A DNA stretch of 64,000 nt from an uncultured Pirellulaceae bacterium (GTDB lineage Bacteria > Planctomycetota > Planctomycetia > Pirellulales > Pirellulaceae): positions 1-64,000 of the forward strand of contig CALKGE010000004.1 of assembly GCA_938084685.1 (NCBI GenBank). The letters run 5' to 3'. Below are positions 20,478-29,451 of the stretch, in pieces; positions within the stretch are counted from its first letter, which is position 1, and every line of letters begins with the position of its first letter. The position numbers were made by a program, and so were the translations under genes. A model generated the notes under the pieces. That model worked only from the letters and a program-made list of their open reading frames with translations. It searched no databases and was not told the origin of the DNA.

Positions 20478-20497
20478 ATCCTGTTTGAAAACAGGAT
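20478..20497. terminator. Hairpin between DUF1501 and ThuA/dehydrogenase genes
   Basis: ATCCTGTTT and AAACAGGAT form a perfect 9-bp inverted repeat around GA, placed 44 bp after the DUF1501 stop and 53 bp before the next start. There is no T-run on either side, so it is not a textbook intrinsic terminator. A transcript-end or attenuating role is an inference from position. Confidence 0.4.
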
Positions 20498-20549
20498 AAA
20501 ATCACTCCTTACCCTTTCTACCTCGACTCCTGCTATTGGACTCCGCGCC

Positions 20550-23500
20550 ATGCAACGTACCATTGCCGCTTTTGCTCTTACCCTTTTGATGCTTTCCCCT
20601 ATTGTGGCCCAGTCCAAAGTCAACAACCTGGGGACGAAACAACGACCCATCCGGGCGCTGCTGGTTTGTGGCGGTTGCTGTCACGATTACACCCGTCAGA
20701 AGCAGATTATCTCTCAGGGAGTATCAGCCCGAGCGAACGTCGTGTGGACACTCGTTCAGCAGGGTGGAACGGCAACCGATTCCTACATTCCGCTTTACCG
20801 GGACAAAAACTGGTCGGAAGGCTACGACATAGTCATACATAACGAATGTTTTTCTCATGCGAATGAGAAAGAATGGGTAGAAAACATTGTCCGCCCTCAT
20901 CGGGAAGGACTGCCAGCAATGCTGATTCACTGTGCCATGCACAGTTACCGAACCGGCGATGATACCTGGTTCAAATTTGTTGGGATGCAGTCACCGGGCC
21001 ACGGACCTCATTACTCTTACACGGTCGAAAACGTCCGCAGCGACCATCCTGCCATGCAGGGATTCGGCAAAACTTTTGTCGCCCCCAAAGGTGAGTTGTA
21101 CCACTCCATCAAACTGTTTGACACAGCCACCGTGCTGGGGCAGGCGAAACGAATGAGTGATGGCAAGCCGCAGGTCTGTATCTGGACAAACCAGTACGGT
21201 AAAGGAAAGGTCTTCGCAACCACCATTGGCCATTACAACGAGACGATGGCTGAACCCAAATGGCTGGATATGTTCACTCGCGGATTGCTGTGGTCGGTCG
21301 GACTGGATCCAGCGGAACATTTTACTCCCAGTACACCCGCAGTGGACGCGGCAATCAAAGCTCTGGTTACAGCACCAGCTATAAAGGAGAATCCCAATAA
21401 ACTTCCGGTTGAGTGTTGTGGTGGTGCCAACCTCGCTTACAAACGTCCGACAACGGCACAGTCCGAAGAATCCAACAAGCAGAACTTTGCCAAGCACGCT
21501 GTCGACGGTGACCTCACCACTCGCTGGTGTTCCCAGGGACAAGGCATCGGTCAGACCTGGCAAGTGGAGCTGGAGAAGGAATCTCATGTACGCTCGCTGC
21601 GTATCCACTGGGAAAAGGATAGCGCCGCCTACAAGTACAAAATTCATGCGTCGGCTGACGGTGAAACCTGGATGGAAATCGTTGACCAATCGGGCAACAG
21701 TAAAAACGAACGCGTGACCGCGCATCAGGTGGACTCACCAGACACCAAATTCCTGCGAGTGACGTTTCTCGGTGCGAGCGGAGGATACTGGGGAAGTTTC
21801 TGGGAATTTGAAGCTTACGCCACGCCTGATCTGCCCACCTTGCCCAAGAAAGTAACCAGCAATTCCGCAACCAATGCCTCGATCGCCGATGTGGTGGCGC
21901 CCGATGGTTTTGATGTGACACTGTTTGGCAAACCACCGGAAGTTAATTACCCGGTCTGTATCGCCTCGGCTCCCACAGGCGAAGTCTTCGTGGGAGTCGA
22001 CCCCCAGGGATCTCTGGGGAAAGAAGATGGTCAGGGCAAGGTACTGCGGTGCATCGACATCAATGGTGACGGACGAGCGGACAGGATTAACGAGTTTGCT
22101 CGCATGGACCACCCTCGCGGTCTGTTCTACGACAACGGATCGTTATGGGTGCTACATCCGCCAACACTGAGTGTTTTTCATGACACCGATGGTGACGGGA
22201 CAGCCGACAAACAGGAAACATTGATCACAGGTATCAGTACCGACGAAGTCGAGCGCCGCGGAGCGGACCATACCACCAATGGCATTCGTATGGGCATCGA
22301 CGGCTGGCTCTACATCGCAGTAGGCGACTTTGGATTTACAAACGCCAAGGGAGCGGACGGCAGAACGCTGGCCAAGCGTGGTGGAGGTATTCTTCGCGTC
22401 CGTCCCGATGGCACCGAAATGGAAGTCTACAACTGGGGACAACGCAACATCATGGACGTCTGTATCGATCCGTTGATGAACATCTATACGCGTGACAATA
22501 CGAACGATGGTGGTGGCTGGGATATTCGCCTGAGCCACATCCACCAGTCTGGCCATTACGGCTATCCTTTTCTCTACGTGAATTTCACCGAAGAAAGTCT
22601 TCCACCACTGGCGGATTATGGTGGAGGCTCTGGCTGTGGCGGCATGTTCCTGCACGATCTCCGCTGGCCCGAACCGTTCGGCAATGCACTCTACACGTGC
22701 GACTGGGGACGCAGCGAAGTCTATCGGCATAACCTGCCTGCCAACGGAGTTACGTTCAACGCGCATCAGGAAGTCTTCCTGAAAATCCCACGTCCTACCG
22801 ATATGGACGTGGACGGAAGCGGACGCCTGGTCGTCGCCAGCTGGAAAAATGGAAAATTCGCATACAGTGGTGAAGATGTCGGGTTTGTCGCCATGATCAC
22901 TCCTACTGACCATGTTGCTAAACCGTTCCCCTTCATGTCAGAACAGACCGATGAACAATTGCTGCAACACCTGAATTCACCCAGCCATATCTATCAACTC
23001 CACGCACAACGTGAATTCCTCCGACGAGGTAAGACTGCCCAGCGAATCGACGCGCTCACGGCTGCCGCGGCCAATGACCAGCATCCCCTGCATGGCCGAG
23101 TTGCTGCAATCTATACACTCAAACAGTTGGCTGATACCGAGGCCACACCTGCTCTTTTGGAACTGGCCGATATCGCCGAGATTCGTGAACACGCACTACG
23201 AGCGATCACAGATCGTCAGCAAGGACTCAAAGACCTGGAGATACGCCCTTTTGTGGAGGCACTAGACGACAGCAATCCACGTGTCCGAGCTCAGGCACTG
23301 ATCTGTCTGGGGCGCATCGGCAACCCTGCTGCTGGCGAAGCTATTATTCCCCACACACTACGTGACGAAAATTACCCCCGTCCTGTCGGAGAACCACTTT
23401 ATAAGCAGGCGGACCCCGGACGAATCCTCTCTCATCTGGCCGTTCGCGCCCTGGTAAACTGCCAGGCAACTGCAGCCTGCCTGGATGCTCTGAAAGGTCC

Positions 23501-24389
23501 CTATGCGGAGGGAGCATTCTGGGCTCTGAAGTATATGCACAATCGCCAAGCAGTGGAGGGATTAATCAGACTACTTAGCACTACCCAAAAGTCAGCACTG
23601 CGGCAGGAAGCGATTACTACATTAATCCGTCTCTATCATCTTGAAGGTGAATATCAAGGAGGTTGGTGGGGAACGCGCCCCGACTTGACCGGCCCCTATT
23701 TTGATCGCCAACCATGGCAGCAAAGTGAACGAATCGGCGAGGTGTTAAAGAAAGTTATCCCGGAACTCGACCAGGAAAGCCAGGCTCTGGCTGGCACACA
23801 AATGGCGCGGCACAAAGTCGAATTGGAAGGCCTGCAACAACTTGTGGCCGACGCCAGCCAACGAGCGGAAATGGAACCGATCAAGATTGCCAAGGCAGAC
23901 CCCAACAATCCAGATCTAATTGCCAACATGAAACTCGATATCGCCTCGTACCGAGCCAACGACTTTCAAGGGAATCCCAGGAAGGGAGAACCTTTGTTCC
24001 AGCGGCAGAACTGTGTCGCCTGTCATACCACGGCTAATGGCCAGATTCCCAAAGGCCCTCACCTGGTAGATATTGGCAAGCGTTATAAGAAACAGGAGCT
24101 TGTTGACTCCATCCTCAACCCTAATGCCAAAATCGCTCAGGGCTTTGATACCTACGCTTTCATCACCGTGGACGGAAAAGTACTCAGCGGCTTCATTACC
24201 AGCGAAAGTGCCAACGAGGTTCACATCCGTCAGACCAACGGCTTACCCCTGGTCCTCAAAAAAGACGATATCGACGTTCGCCGCAAGTCGGAAGGTTCGA
24301 TGATGCCCAAAGGGCTGGTCGATAACTTGACACCTGAATTGCTGGCAGACCTCATTGCCTACCTGCAATCGCTGAAGTCGAATCAATAG
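20550..24389 (+). CDS. ThuA-discoidin-PVC dehydrogenase-HEAT-cytochrome c fusion, exported
   Basis: The track runs from 20241, overlapping the previous gene; the ATG at 20550 starts a signal peptide (MQRTIAAFALTLLMLSPIVAQ). The 1279-residue protein contains, in order, a ThuA-like glutamine-amidotransferase-fold domain (ALLVCGGCCHDYTRQKQ to about residue 270) and an F5/8 type C domain (DGDLTTRWCSQGQG, about 290-430). Next comes the planctomycete/PVC membrane-bound dehydrogenase propeller (VAPDGFDVTLFGKPPEVNYP, about 445-830). HEAT-like helices follow, and the C-terminal heme-binding domain has QNCVACHTTANGQIPKGPHL. Such proteins are thought to oxidise extracellular sugars or alcohols and pass electrons to the heme; the substrate is unknown. 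Confidence 0.9.
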   Translation: MQRTIAAFALTLLMLSPIVAQSKVNNLGTKQRPIRALLVCGGCCHDYTRQKQIISQGVSARANVVWTLVQQGGTATDSYIPLYRDKNWSEGYDIVIHNECFSHANEKEWVENIVRPHREGLPAMLIHCAMHSYRTGDDTWFKFVGMQSPGHGPHYSYTVENVRSDHPAMQGFGKTFVAPKGELYHSIKLFDTATVLGQAKRMSDGKPQVCIWTNQYGKGKVFATTIGHYNETMAEPKWLDMFTRGLLWSVGLDPAEHFTPSTPAVDAAIKALVTAPAIKENPNKLPVECCGGANLAYKRPTTAQSEESNKQNFAKHAVDGDLTTRWCSQGQGIGQTWQVELEKESHVRSLRIHWEKDSAAYKYKIHASADGETWMEIVDQSGNSKNERVTAHQVDSPDTKFLRVTFLGASGGYWGSFWEFEAYATPDLPTLPKKVTSNSATNASIADVVAPDGFDVTLFGKPPEVNYPVCIASAPTGEVFVGVDPQGSLGKEDGQGKVLRCIDINGDGRADRINEFARMDHPRGLFYDNGSLWVLHPPTLSVFHDTDGDGTADKQETLITGISTDEVERRGADHTTNGIRMGIDGWLYIAVGDFGFTNAKGADGRTLAKRGGGILRVRPDGTEMEVYNWGQRNIMDVCIDPLMNIYTRDNTNDGGGWDIRLSHIHQSGHYGYPFLYVNFTEESLPPLADYGGGSGCGGMFLHDLRWPEPFGNALYTCDWGRSEVYRHNLPANGVTFNAHQEVFLKIPRPTDMDVDGSGRLVVASWKNGKFAYSGEDVGFVAMITPTDHVAKPFPFMSEQTDEQLLQHLNSPSHIYQLHAQREFLRRGKTAQRIDALTAAAANDQHPLHGRVAAIYTLKQLADTEATPALLELADIAEIREHALRAITDRQQGLKDLEIRPFVEALDDSNPRVRAQALICLGRIGNPAAGEAIIPHTLRDENYPRPVGEPLYKQADPGRILSHLAVRALVNCQATAACLDALKGPYAEGAFWALKYMHNRQAVEGLIRLLSTTQKSALRQEAITTLIRLYHLEGEYQGGWWGTRPDLTGPYFDRQPWQQSERIGEVLKKVIPELDQESQALAGTQMARHKVELEGLQQLVADASQRAEMEPIKIAKADPNNPDLIANMKLDIASYRANDFQGNPRKGEPLFQRQNCVACHTTANGQIPKGPHLVDIGKRYKKQELVDSILNPNAKIAQGFDTYAFITVDGKVLSGFITSESANEVHIRQTNGLPLVLKKDDIDVRRKSEGSMMPKGLVDNLTPELLADLIAYLQSLKSNQ

Positions 24390-24422
24390 AACGAGCCATT
24401 ACTGGTACCTCTATCGTGCCCG

Positions 24423-27257
24423 CTAGCGAAAGAACTCCTTGGTCGCCACATCCTGTTCGACGACAAGCCCCTGCTCGGCTGCATTCAGTATCAGCTCACG
24501 CCCTTCACCACGGCGAGTGAAAATCACCTCACCCGGACTTACCAATCGATTCCAATGCTCCTGAAACCTGGCGGCTAATTCCTTATTTCTGGACAACACC
24601 TCAGGCACGGCGTGCAGCATTATCAATTCCCGATGCTGATCAACATGCTCATACTCTTCCGCAAAATATTTCTTCAATAGCTCAGGTAGAATCCGAGCGT
24701 ACCACGGGTAGCGGACTCTGGTTGAAAACTTCTTGAGATCGACAAATCGTTCGATCACATAACGAGCGTCAAACGGAGGGGAAAAGACATCTGACAATGC
24801 CTTGGTAAAAATCGCGATCTCGTCGTCGTTGGCTTCCTGCAGAAAGACGCGAACATACCCTCCCGCCTGTTCGCCGATAAAGAGATGATCAATCAACTCT
24901 TCACTACTCTCCCAGCGGATCAACCCGGCATCCCGGAGTGCACAAACAATCGCCTCGGATACTGCTTTCGTCAGGGATGCGGAAGTCCACTTCGTCGGGT
25001 TCTCGGAAAAGGGTGGAAACCCCATATCATGCAAGTCACCTCCCAGTTGTATCTGAATCGATTTGGCGGCTTGACCCTCAAAGGGCTTTCCGATCCCCCA
25101 TAACGAGTAGTTCTTTTCACGGTGACCTGCCCGCTCCAGCATCTCCTCAGAAATCACAGAAGCAACTCGCTCTACCCCCACCGGCTTGATCTCGGTAAAC
25201 GCCGGATGCACATGCCCGACACCTTTTTCAATCATGCCGTCGTCCGTCACACCGTAAATACGAGTATGTTTCTTGCAGAACCGCTTGTAGTCTGACAACC
25301 CCTTGAGAAACTCGGGAGCCAGACAGACAACGTCCCAATTGTGAGCAAGTTTTTTGGGGTCGTCCAGGTCCAGCCGTATAGACCGCCCGCGCAGCTGATT
25401 GACACTCATCGATGTTGTCACCGACGTCAAGTCGACCAGAACGTTGATCTTATGAGCATCCCAGCCTTCCCCGAGCAGTCCTCGCGTTCCCACCAGACAC
25501 TTGGTGTAACCTTCCAGAAAGAAGTCTGTTACCATCTCGACATAGACACGAGGAACCCAATCTTTGCCTGTCGCTTTTAAAAGTCGGTAGCCATCCTGAG
25601 CTCCCCAACGCAACTCAACTTCGTAATCTTTCTGTTGCAGCCACTGCGCTGCATACTCGTGAAAAATCAAATAGAGATCATCATCTACCAGCACCGTAGA
25701 ACCGGTTACCAGAACCGGATCCAGATCGTCGGTGGCACTGTCCTCAAGCAGAGTGCGAAAGGCTGCGATGGCGCCCCCCACTTCGCTGTCGAGAATATGA
25801 CGAACTTCCGGATTCACCGCAGATGTCTTCTCGTAATCGCAAACTACCACTGCACGAATGGAATCGCCAAGCAATTCTTTTTCTCGGCTCAAAATCGGAA
25901 TCAATGCCCGAGCCTTACTTTGGGAATAGGCCAGAATCCGATTCACCGGCGAGGCGCAACGTTGATTACCCGTTTCTGTGATCTGCGCACCAAGCAAACG
26001 CAAATGACGCTTGATTCGATCTGCTAAATCCAGCATCGCAGGGTTATCCTTCCGCATCAGGTATAAGCGAACATACGAATCGATCACCGGCACGCAGTAC
26101 GACAGTACATCTTCACAGATATCGATTTGCCGCTGCGTCAGTTCGCGAGCGTTGGGAGGTAAATCAAACTCCTGCTTGGCAAGCAACACCCGGGCCCCCC
26201 AGGCAAATGAAGGAAAACGCTTTTCGTATTCGCTCCAACTCCGAGCGGGACCCAGGGGCAGTTTCATTTTCTCCAGTGTCTGGTACGCCCACTGGGTAAG
26301 CGACAATCGATCTTCTGTCTCAGGGACATGCAGCAGGATTTCCAGCAGCTCCTCCATATGTTTACTGGTATTAGAGATAAACTCGAGCTCGTCCTCGGTC
26401 GGTCTGACAAAATAGCAGAGGTCTTTATACGGAGCCAGAAAACCATCTTTGATGACTGCGGGCACCGGTACTTCGTAATCGATTTTATCCAGCAAGGAGA
26501 CATAGATCTCCCAGTCGTCTGGGTCTGCATCTGCTTCGTCCGGTGGAGTGGCCGTCAGGCCAAGCACGATTGGGTCGTCCAGATATTCGGAGATGGCATG
26601 CAGAAATCTCCCCCAGTGCCCAACCAAATGGTGGCACTCGTCGAGGATCACCAATCCAACACCAGCATCCTTCAGGTTTTGCAAATTTTCCAGCGCACTT
26701 GCATGCAGAACAGCCAACGCATCGTTGCCTCGGGTTATCTCGTCCCGGACCTGTTTCGCGTAATAGGCAAGCCGCTCCAGAAAGTACTCCGGATTATGCT
26801 CGTGCAAATCACGAATCCATACTTCAGCTTCTTCTTCCGAACGCGCATTTTCCTTTTTGAGCAGCGAGTTCTTCCAAAACTCCAGCGCGGCATCGTTCAG
26901 GTCATCATTCCCGCGGGACGGAAGTGTTAACGCCTGATAGGTTAGCGATGTAAACAGGGAAGGTGCTTTGGGATTCGCTGATAACCAATCCAGATCCAAC
27001 GCAGCTCCATCGCACTCAAACAACTCGGTACGTGCCAGCCATTGTGATTGGATCGCCGAATTGGGACTGAGGACAACAGCCGGGCAGCGAAAAACCTCGG
27101 CCCACAGGTACAGCCCTGTTACTGTCTTGCCAGAGCCGGGCGGAGCATTGACATAAAGTTTCCGGTCGCCGTCACGCCGATGGGCTAATGCCGCCTCCAC
27201 CACGTCCTGCTGACAGGGGCGCAACTGACCGCTAAATTTAATATCCGGAAATTGCAT
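24423..27257 (-). CDS. DEAD/DEAH-box superfamily 2 helicase
   Basis: This 944-residue cytoplasmic protein shows the main SF2 motifs: Walker A NAPPGSGKTVTG at about residue 40, motif II LVILDECHHLVGHWG at about 200, motif III GLTATPPDEAD at about 234 and motif VI NQLRGRSIRLD at about 620. The organisation resembles helicases related to type III restriction or Rad3/XPB-like enzymes, but no nuclease motif is evident. The C-terminal 250 residues are unrecognised and end in a small basic-acidic domain (SPGEVIFTRRGEGRELIL). The gene stands 79 bp downstream of the DUF4340 gene on the same strand and convergent with the giant dehydrogenase gene. A DNA repair or defence role is possible but not shown. 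Confidence 0.82.
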   Translation of the reverse strand: MQFPDIKFSGQLRPCQQDVVEAALAHRRDGDRKLYVNAPPGSGKTVTGLYLWAEVFRCPAVVLSPNSAIQSQWLARTELFECDGAALDLDWLSANPKAPSLFTSLTYQALTLPSRGNDDLNDAALEFWKNSLLKKENARSEEEAEVWIRDLHEHNPEYFLERLAYYAKQVRDEITRGNDALAVLHASALENLQNLKDAGVGLVILDECHHLVGHWGRFLHAISEYLDDPIVLGLTATPPDEADADPDDWEIYVSLLDKIDYEVPVPAVIKDGFLAPYKDLCYFVRPTEDELEFISNTSKHMEELLEILLHVPETEDRLSLTQWAYQTLEKMKLPLGPARSWSEYEKRFPSFAWGARVLLAKQEFDLPPNARELTQRQIDICEDVLSYCVPVIDSYVRLYLMRKDNPAMLDLADRIKRHLRLLGAQITETGNQRCASPVNRILAYSQSKARALIPILSREKELLGDSIRAVVVCDYEKTSAVNPEVRHILDSEVGGAIAAFRTLLEDSATDDLDPVLVTGSTVLVDDDLYLIFHEYAAQWLQQKDYEVELRWGAQDGYRLLKATGKDWVPRVYVEMVTDFFLEGYTKCLVGTRGLLGEGWDAHKINVLVDLTSVTTSMSVNQLRGRSIRLDLDDPKKLAHNWDVVCLAPEFLKGLSDYKRFCKKHTRIYGVTDDGMIEKGVGHVHPAFTEIKPVGVERVASVISEEMLERAGHREKNYSLWGIGKPFEGQAAKSIQIQLGGDLHDMGFPPFSENPTKWTSASLTKAVSEAIVCALRDAGLIRWESSEELIDHLFIGEQAGGYVRVFLQEANDDEIAIFTKALSDVFSPPFDARYVIERFVDLKKFSTRVRYPWYARILPELLKKYFAEEYEHVDQHRELIMLHAVPEVLSRNKELAARFQEHWNRLVSPGEVIFTRRGEGRELILNAAEQGLVVEQDVATKEFFR

Positions 27258-27336
27258 GGTAGAGGAGGCCTCGTATGATCGCCACAGTTAAACGTACCAC
27301 ATTCCGGAATGCTGGGAAATCACCGCTCCCCTCAGG

Positions 27337-29430
27337 CTATTGTGGCAGATTCAATCCGGGAGGCAGATTACTCCCCCCTGGCAAGCCGCCCGGTAGTCCA
27401 CCCGGTAATCCACCGGGCAGTCCAGCTGGCAACTCAGGCTCGTCGCTCTTCTCGCGAATCAACTGAATGCGAGTCAGACGGAGCTTGTCATACTGGTCAT
27501 CAGGAATTACGTAGTACCACAATGCGAATCTGCGATTCAAATCTTCCGCCTTCTTTTTACCGTCAGCCAGCTTCTGTTCGTAATTAGCCAACTCGGTGGC
27601 GTAACCCTGCTGAGCGAGCAGATAGGCGTTCAAGTCCCGCTCATATTGAAGCTTGAGAGCTTCCAAATCGACTTGAGGATTCTCAACCTCTTCAGGCACC
27701 TCTGCCTCTGGTTTATCTCCACCATTTTCAGCAGGTTCTTCAGCAGGTTCTTCAGCAGGTTCTTCCGTAGGTTCTTGAGCAGGCTCCTCGTCACCAGGCT
27801 CTTTCTCACCGGGCTCTTCTCCAGGTTGTTCACCAGGTTCTTGTGGATCCTCTTGCTGACAAGCCTCTTCTACCGGAGGTGCTTCATCTTCCTGCTGCTC
27901 GGAAGCATCTGTCTCGTCCGTACTCTCAGATTCTTCAGGTTCGCTGGAACCTTCTGTATCAGCTGGTTCATCTGGTTCACCTGGCCCTTCGCCATCTTTC
28001 TCTGGGCCCTCATCCTCAGTATCCTCCTGCTCTTGGAGCGCAGCCGGCTTTTCTGGCTGCACTGGCTCTTCCGGCGGTCCACCCAACAGCGATTCATCGA
28101 AGGAGACACGCACGAAAACATAACGTCCGGGCTGAATCTCAGGCTCCGACTCCTGCTCATCGACTCCGATATTCGGCTCCAGGTCCACCGGTGTATCGAT
28201 TGCCTCCAGGTCTTCACCTTCTTCGTCGCCAGTTTCACTCCCTTCTGACTCTTCCTCCGCCTTGGCTGCTTCCTGATCGGCAGTCAGTCCGATTTCAAGT
28301 TCATCCTGCGAGCCTGCAAAAGCGCGGCCAAAATATAAGCGATAGGAAAGCCCTTCATTGGTTCCGGCTTCCAATTCTCCCTGCAGTGCCAGCAGTGAAA
28401 TATCATCTGGCTCTCCAGATTCCCCCAGCTGTAGCCTGAATCCCCGTCGTAACAGATCCTGATTGATGTTCTGTACCATTCGCTGAGCGAAAGAGTTCCG
28501 CGCCGCGGGAGGCTGTTCCAGAATTAATTCCATATCCAGTGCCAGATCAGCTGTCAGTCCAGCCTGTTTAGGCCGGACTCCGGCAATTTTGAAGTTGTCC
28601 AGGCCCGTAATAATATCGGTCAGAGACTCGTCATCCACTTCCAACGTCTCGTCGTCCAGACCTTCCAATTGCCAGTCTGAGGTAGAATTCTCTCGTGTCA
28701 ACAAACTAACTTCAGTCTCAGACAATGTCCCCTGTGTTTCATCCACTGCATAATCGTAGACCACAACCTTATTGATATTCGCTCCTTGGACCTCAAGCAG
28801 GTCTGTGTTGATCCAGTCGGTAAATTTAGCAGAGATATCTACGTTGGCCAGAGTCGTAATGTAGACTTCATCTTCATCCGGTGACCGGACGTAGTAATCA
28901 GAAGTCTGACCTTCTACTTTATTCCCGATGATAATATCCACCACCGGCTCACTAGCACCTTCCAGCGTAATGGTAATACGGTTACCAACTCCTTCTACGT
29001 CCGAAACGCTGAGTGAATCCTGCCTCGGGTCTACAACACCGTAAGTGGCATGATCTTCTTTCCATCGCGTTTGCAGAGCCCCCCGCTTGATACCCATCAC
29101 GGATGCTGCCGTACGTCCCAGTCGATCCTGAGCGTCTGCCGGGTAATTGTGATGGGATGGGATCACCCATTGCTGCTCCGCATTCCGCTCCACTTTAAAC
29201 GCCATCGGTTTTACCAACTTGGCGTCAAACGCGGTGACTTCCAGGGAGACCGCCCTGGTGGAATCAAAATCGTCAAAATAGGTCTGGCCTGTTTTGCCCA
29301 GTTCCTGAATTTCTTCTGACGATCCCCCCAGACCTCCATACAGGGTAAGCCCCAACATGATCATGGCGACCCCCGTAAAGATCATGGTCGTTCGCCATCC
29401 GGATGCTGCAAGATTTGAATTACTCATCAT
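27337..29430 (-). CDS. DUF4340 domain-containing membrane-anchored protein with acidic and GGLP repeats
   Basis: The N-terminus has one membrane helix (MIFTGVAMIMLGLTLYGGLGG), then a DUF4340 region (LEVTAFDAKLVKPMAFKVER to about residue 350). Residues from about 385 to 590 are extremely acidic and proline-rich, with repeated PAEEPAEEP units. The C-terminus is a short GGLPGGLPGG array. It follows the permease-GldG gene by 21 bp and is the last gene of the Gld-type ABC operon, where DUF4340 proteins usually occur in planctomycetes. The repeats probably make a flexible periplasmic linker; length polymorphism between strains would be expected. Confidence 0.88.
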   Translation of the reverse strand: MMSNSNLAASGWRTTMIFTGVAMIMLGLTLYGGLGGSSEEIQELGKTGQTYFDDFDSTRAVSLEVTAFDAKLVKPMAFKVERNAEQQWVIPSHHNYPADAQDRLGRTAASVMGIKRGALQTRWKEDHATYGVVDPRQDSLSVSDVEGVGNRITITLEGASEPVVDIIIGNKVEGQTSDYYVRSPDEDEVYITTLANVDISAKFTDWINTDLLEVQGANINKVVVYDYAVDETQGTLSETEVSLLTRENSTSDWQLEGLDDETLEVDDESLTDIITGLDNFKIAGVRPKQAGLTADLALDMELILEQPPAARNSFAQRMVQNINQDLLRRGFRLQLGESGEPDDISLLALQGELEAGTNEGLSYRLYFGRAFAGSQDELEIGLTADQEAAKAEEESEGSETGDEEGEDLEAIDTPVDLEPNIGVDEQESEPEIQPGRYVFVRVSFDESLLGGPPEEPVQPEKPAALQEQEDTEDEGPEKDGEGPGEPDEPADTEGSSEPEESESTDETDASEQQEDEAPPVEEACQQEDPQEPGEQPGEEPGEKEPGDEEPAQEPTEEPAEEPAEEPAENGGDKPEAEVPEEVENPQVDLEALKLQYERDLNAYLLAQQGYATELANYEQKLADGKKKAEDLNRRFALWYYVIPDDQYDKLRLTRIQLIREKSDEPELPAGLPGGLPGGLPGGLPGGSNLPPGLNLPQ
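27370..27435 (-). repeat. 12-bp tandem repeats coding for GGLP units
   Basis: Degenerate 12-bp units of the CCACCCGGTAAT type encode four consecutive GGLP units at the C-terminus of the DUF4340 protein. The array is in frame, so unit gain or loss would not disrupt the gene. Confidence 0.7.
27725..27800 (-). repeat. 12-bp tandem repeats coding for PAEE units
   Basis: TTCTTCAGCAGG is repeated nearly perfectly three times and then degenerates, giving consecutive EPAE units in the acidic region of the DUF4340 protein. In-frame slippage is the likely origin. Confidence 0.75.
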
Positions 29431-29451
29431 TAAGACTCCTCACTTGCTCCC

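Noticed and set aside
26328-26930. 200-residue plus-strand ORF inside the helicase gene
   Set aside because: It is antisense to the DECH and Walker regions of the helicase and has no recognisable domain.
27646-28439. Long plus-strand ORFs opposite the DUF4340 gene
   Set aside because: They are mirror images of the Glu/Pro-rich repeats, which read as Phe/Leu/Arg- or Pro-rich nonsense on the other strand.
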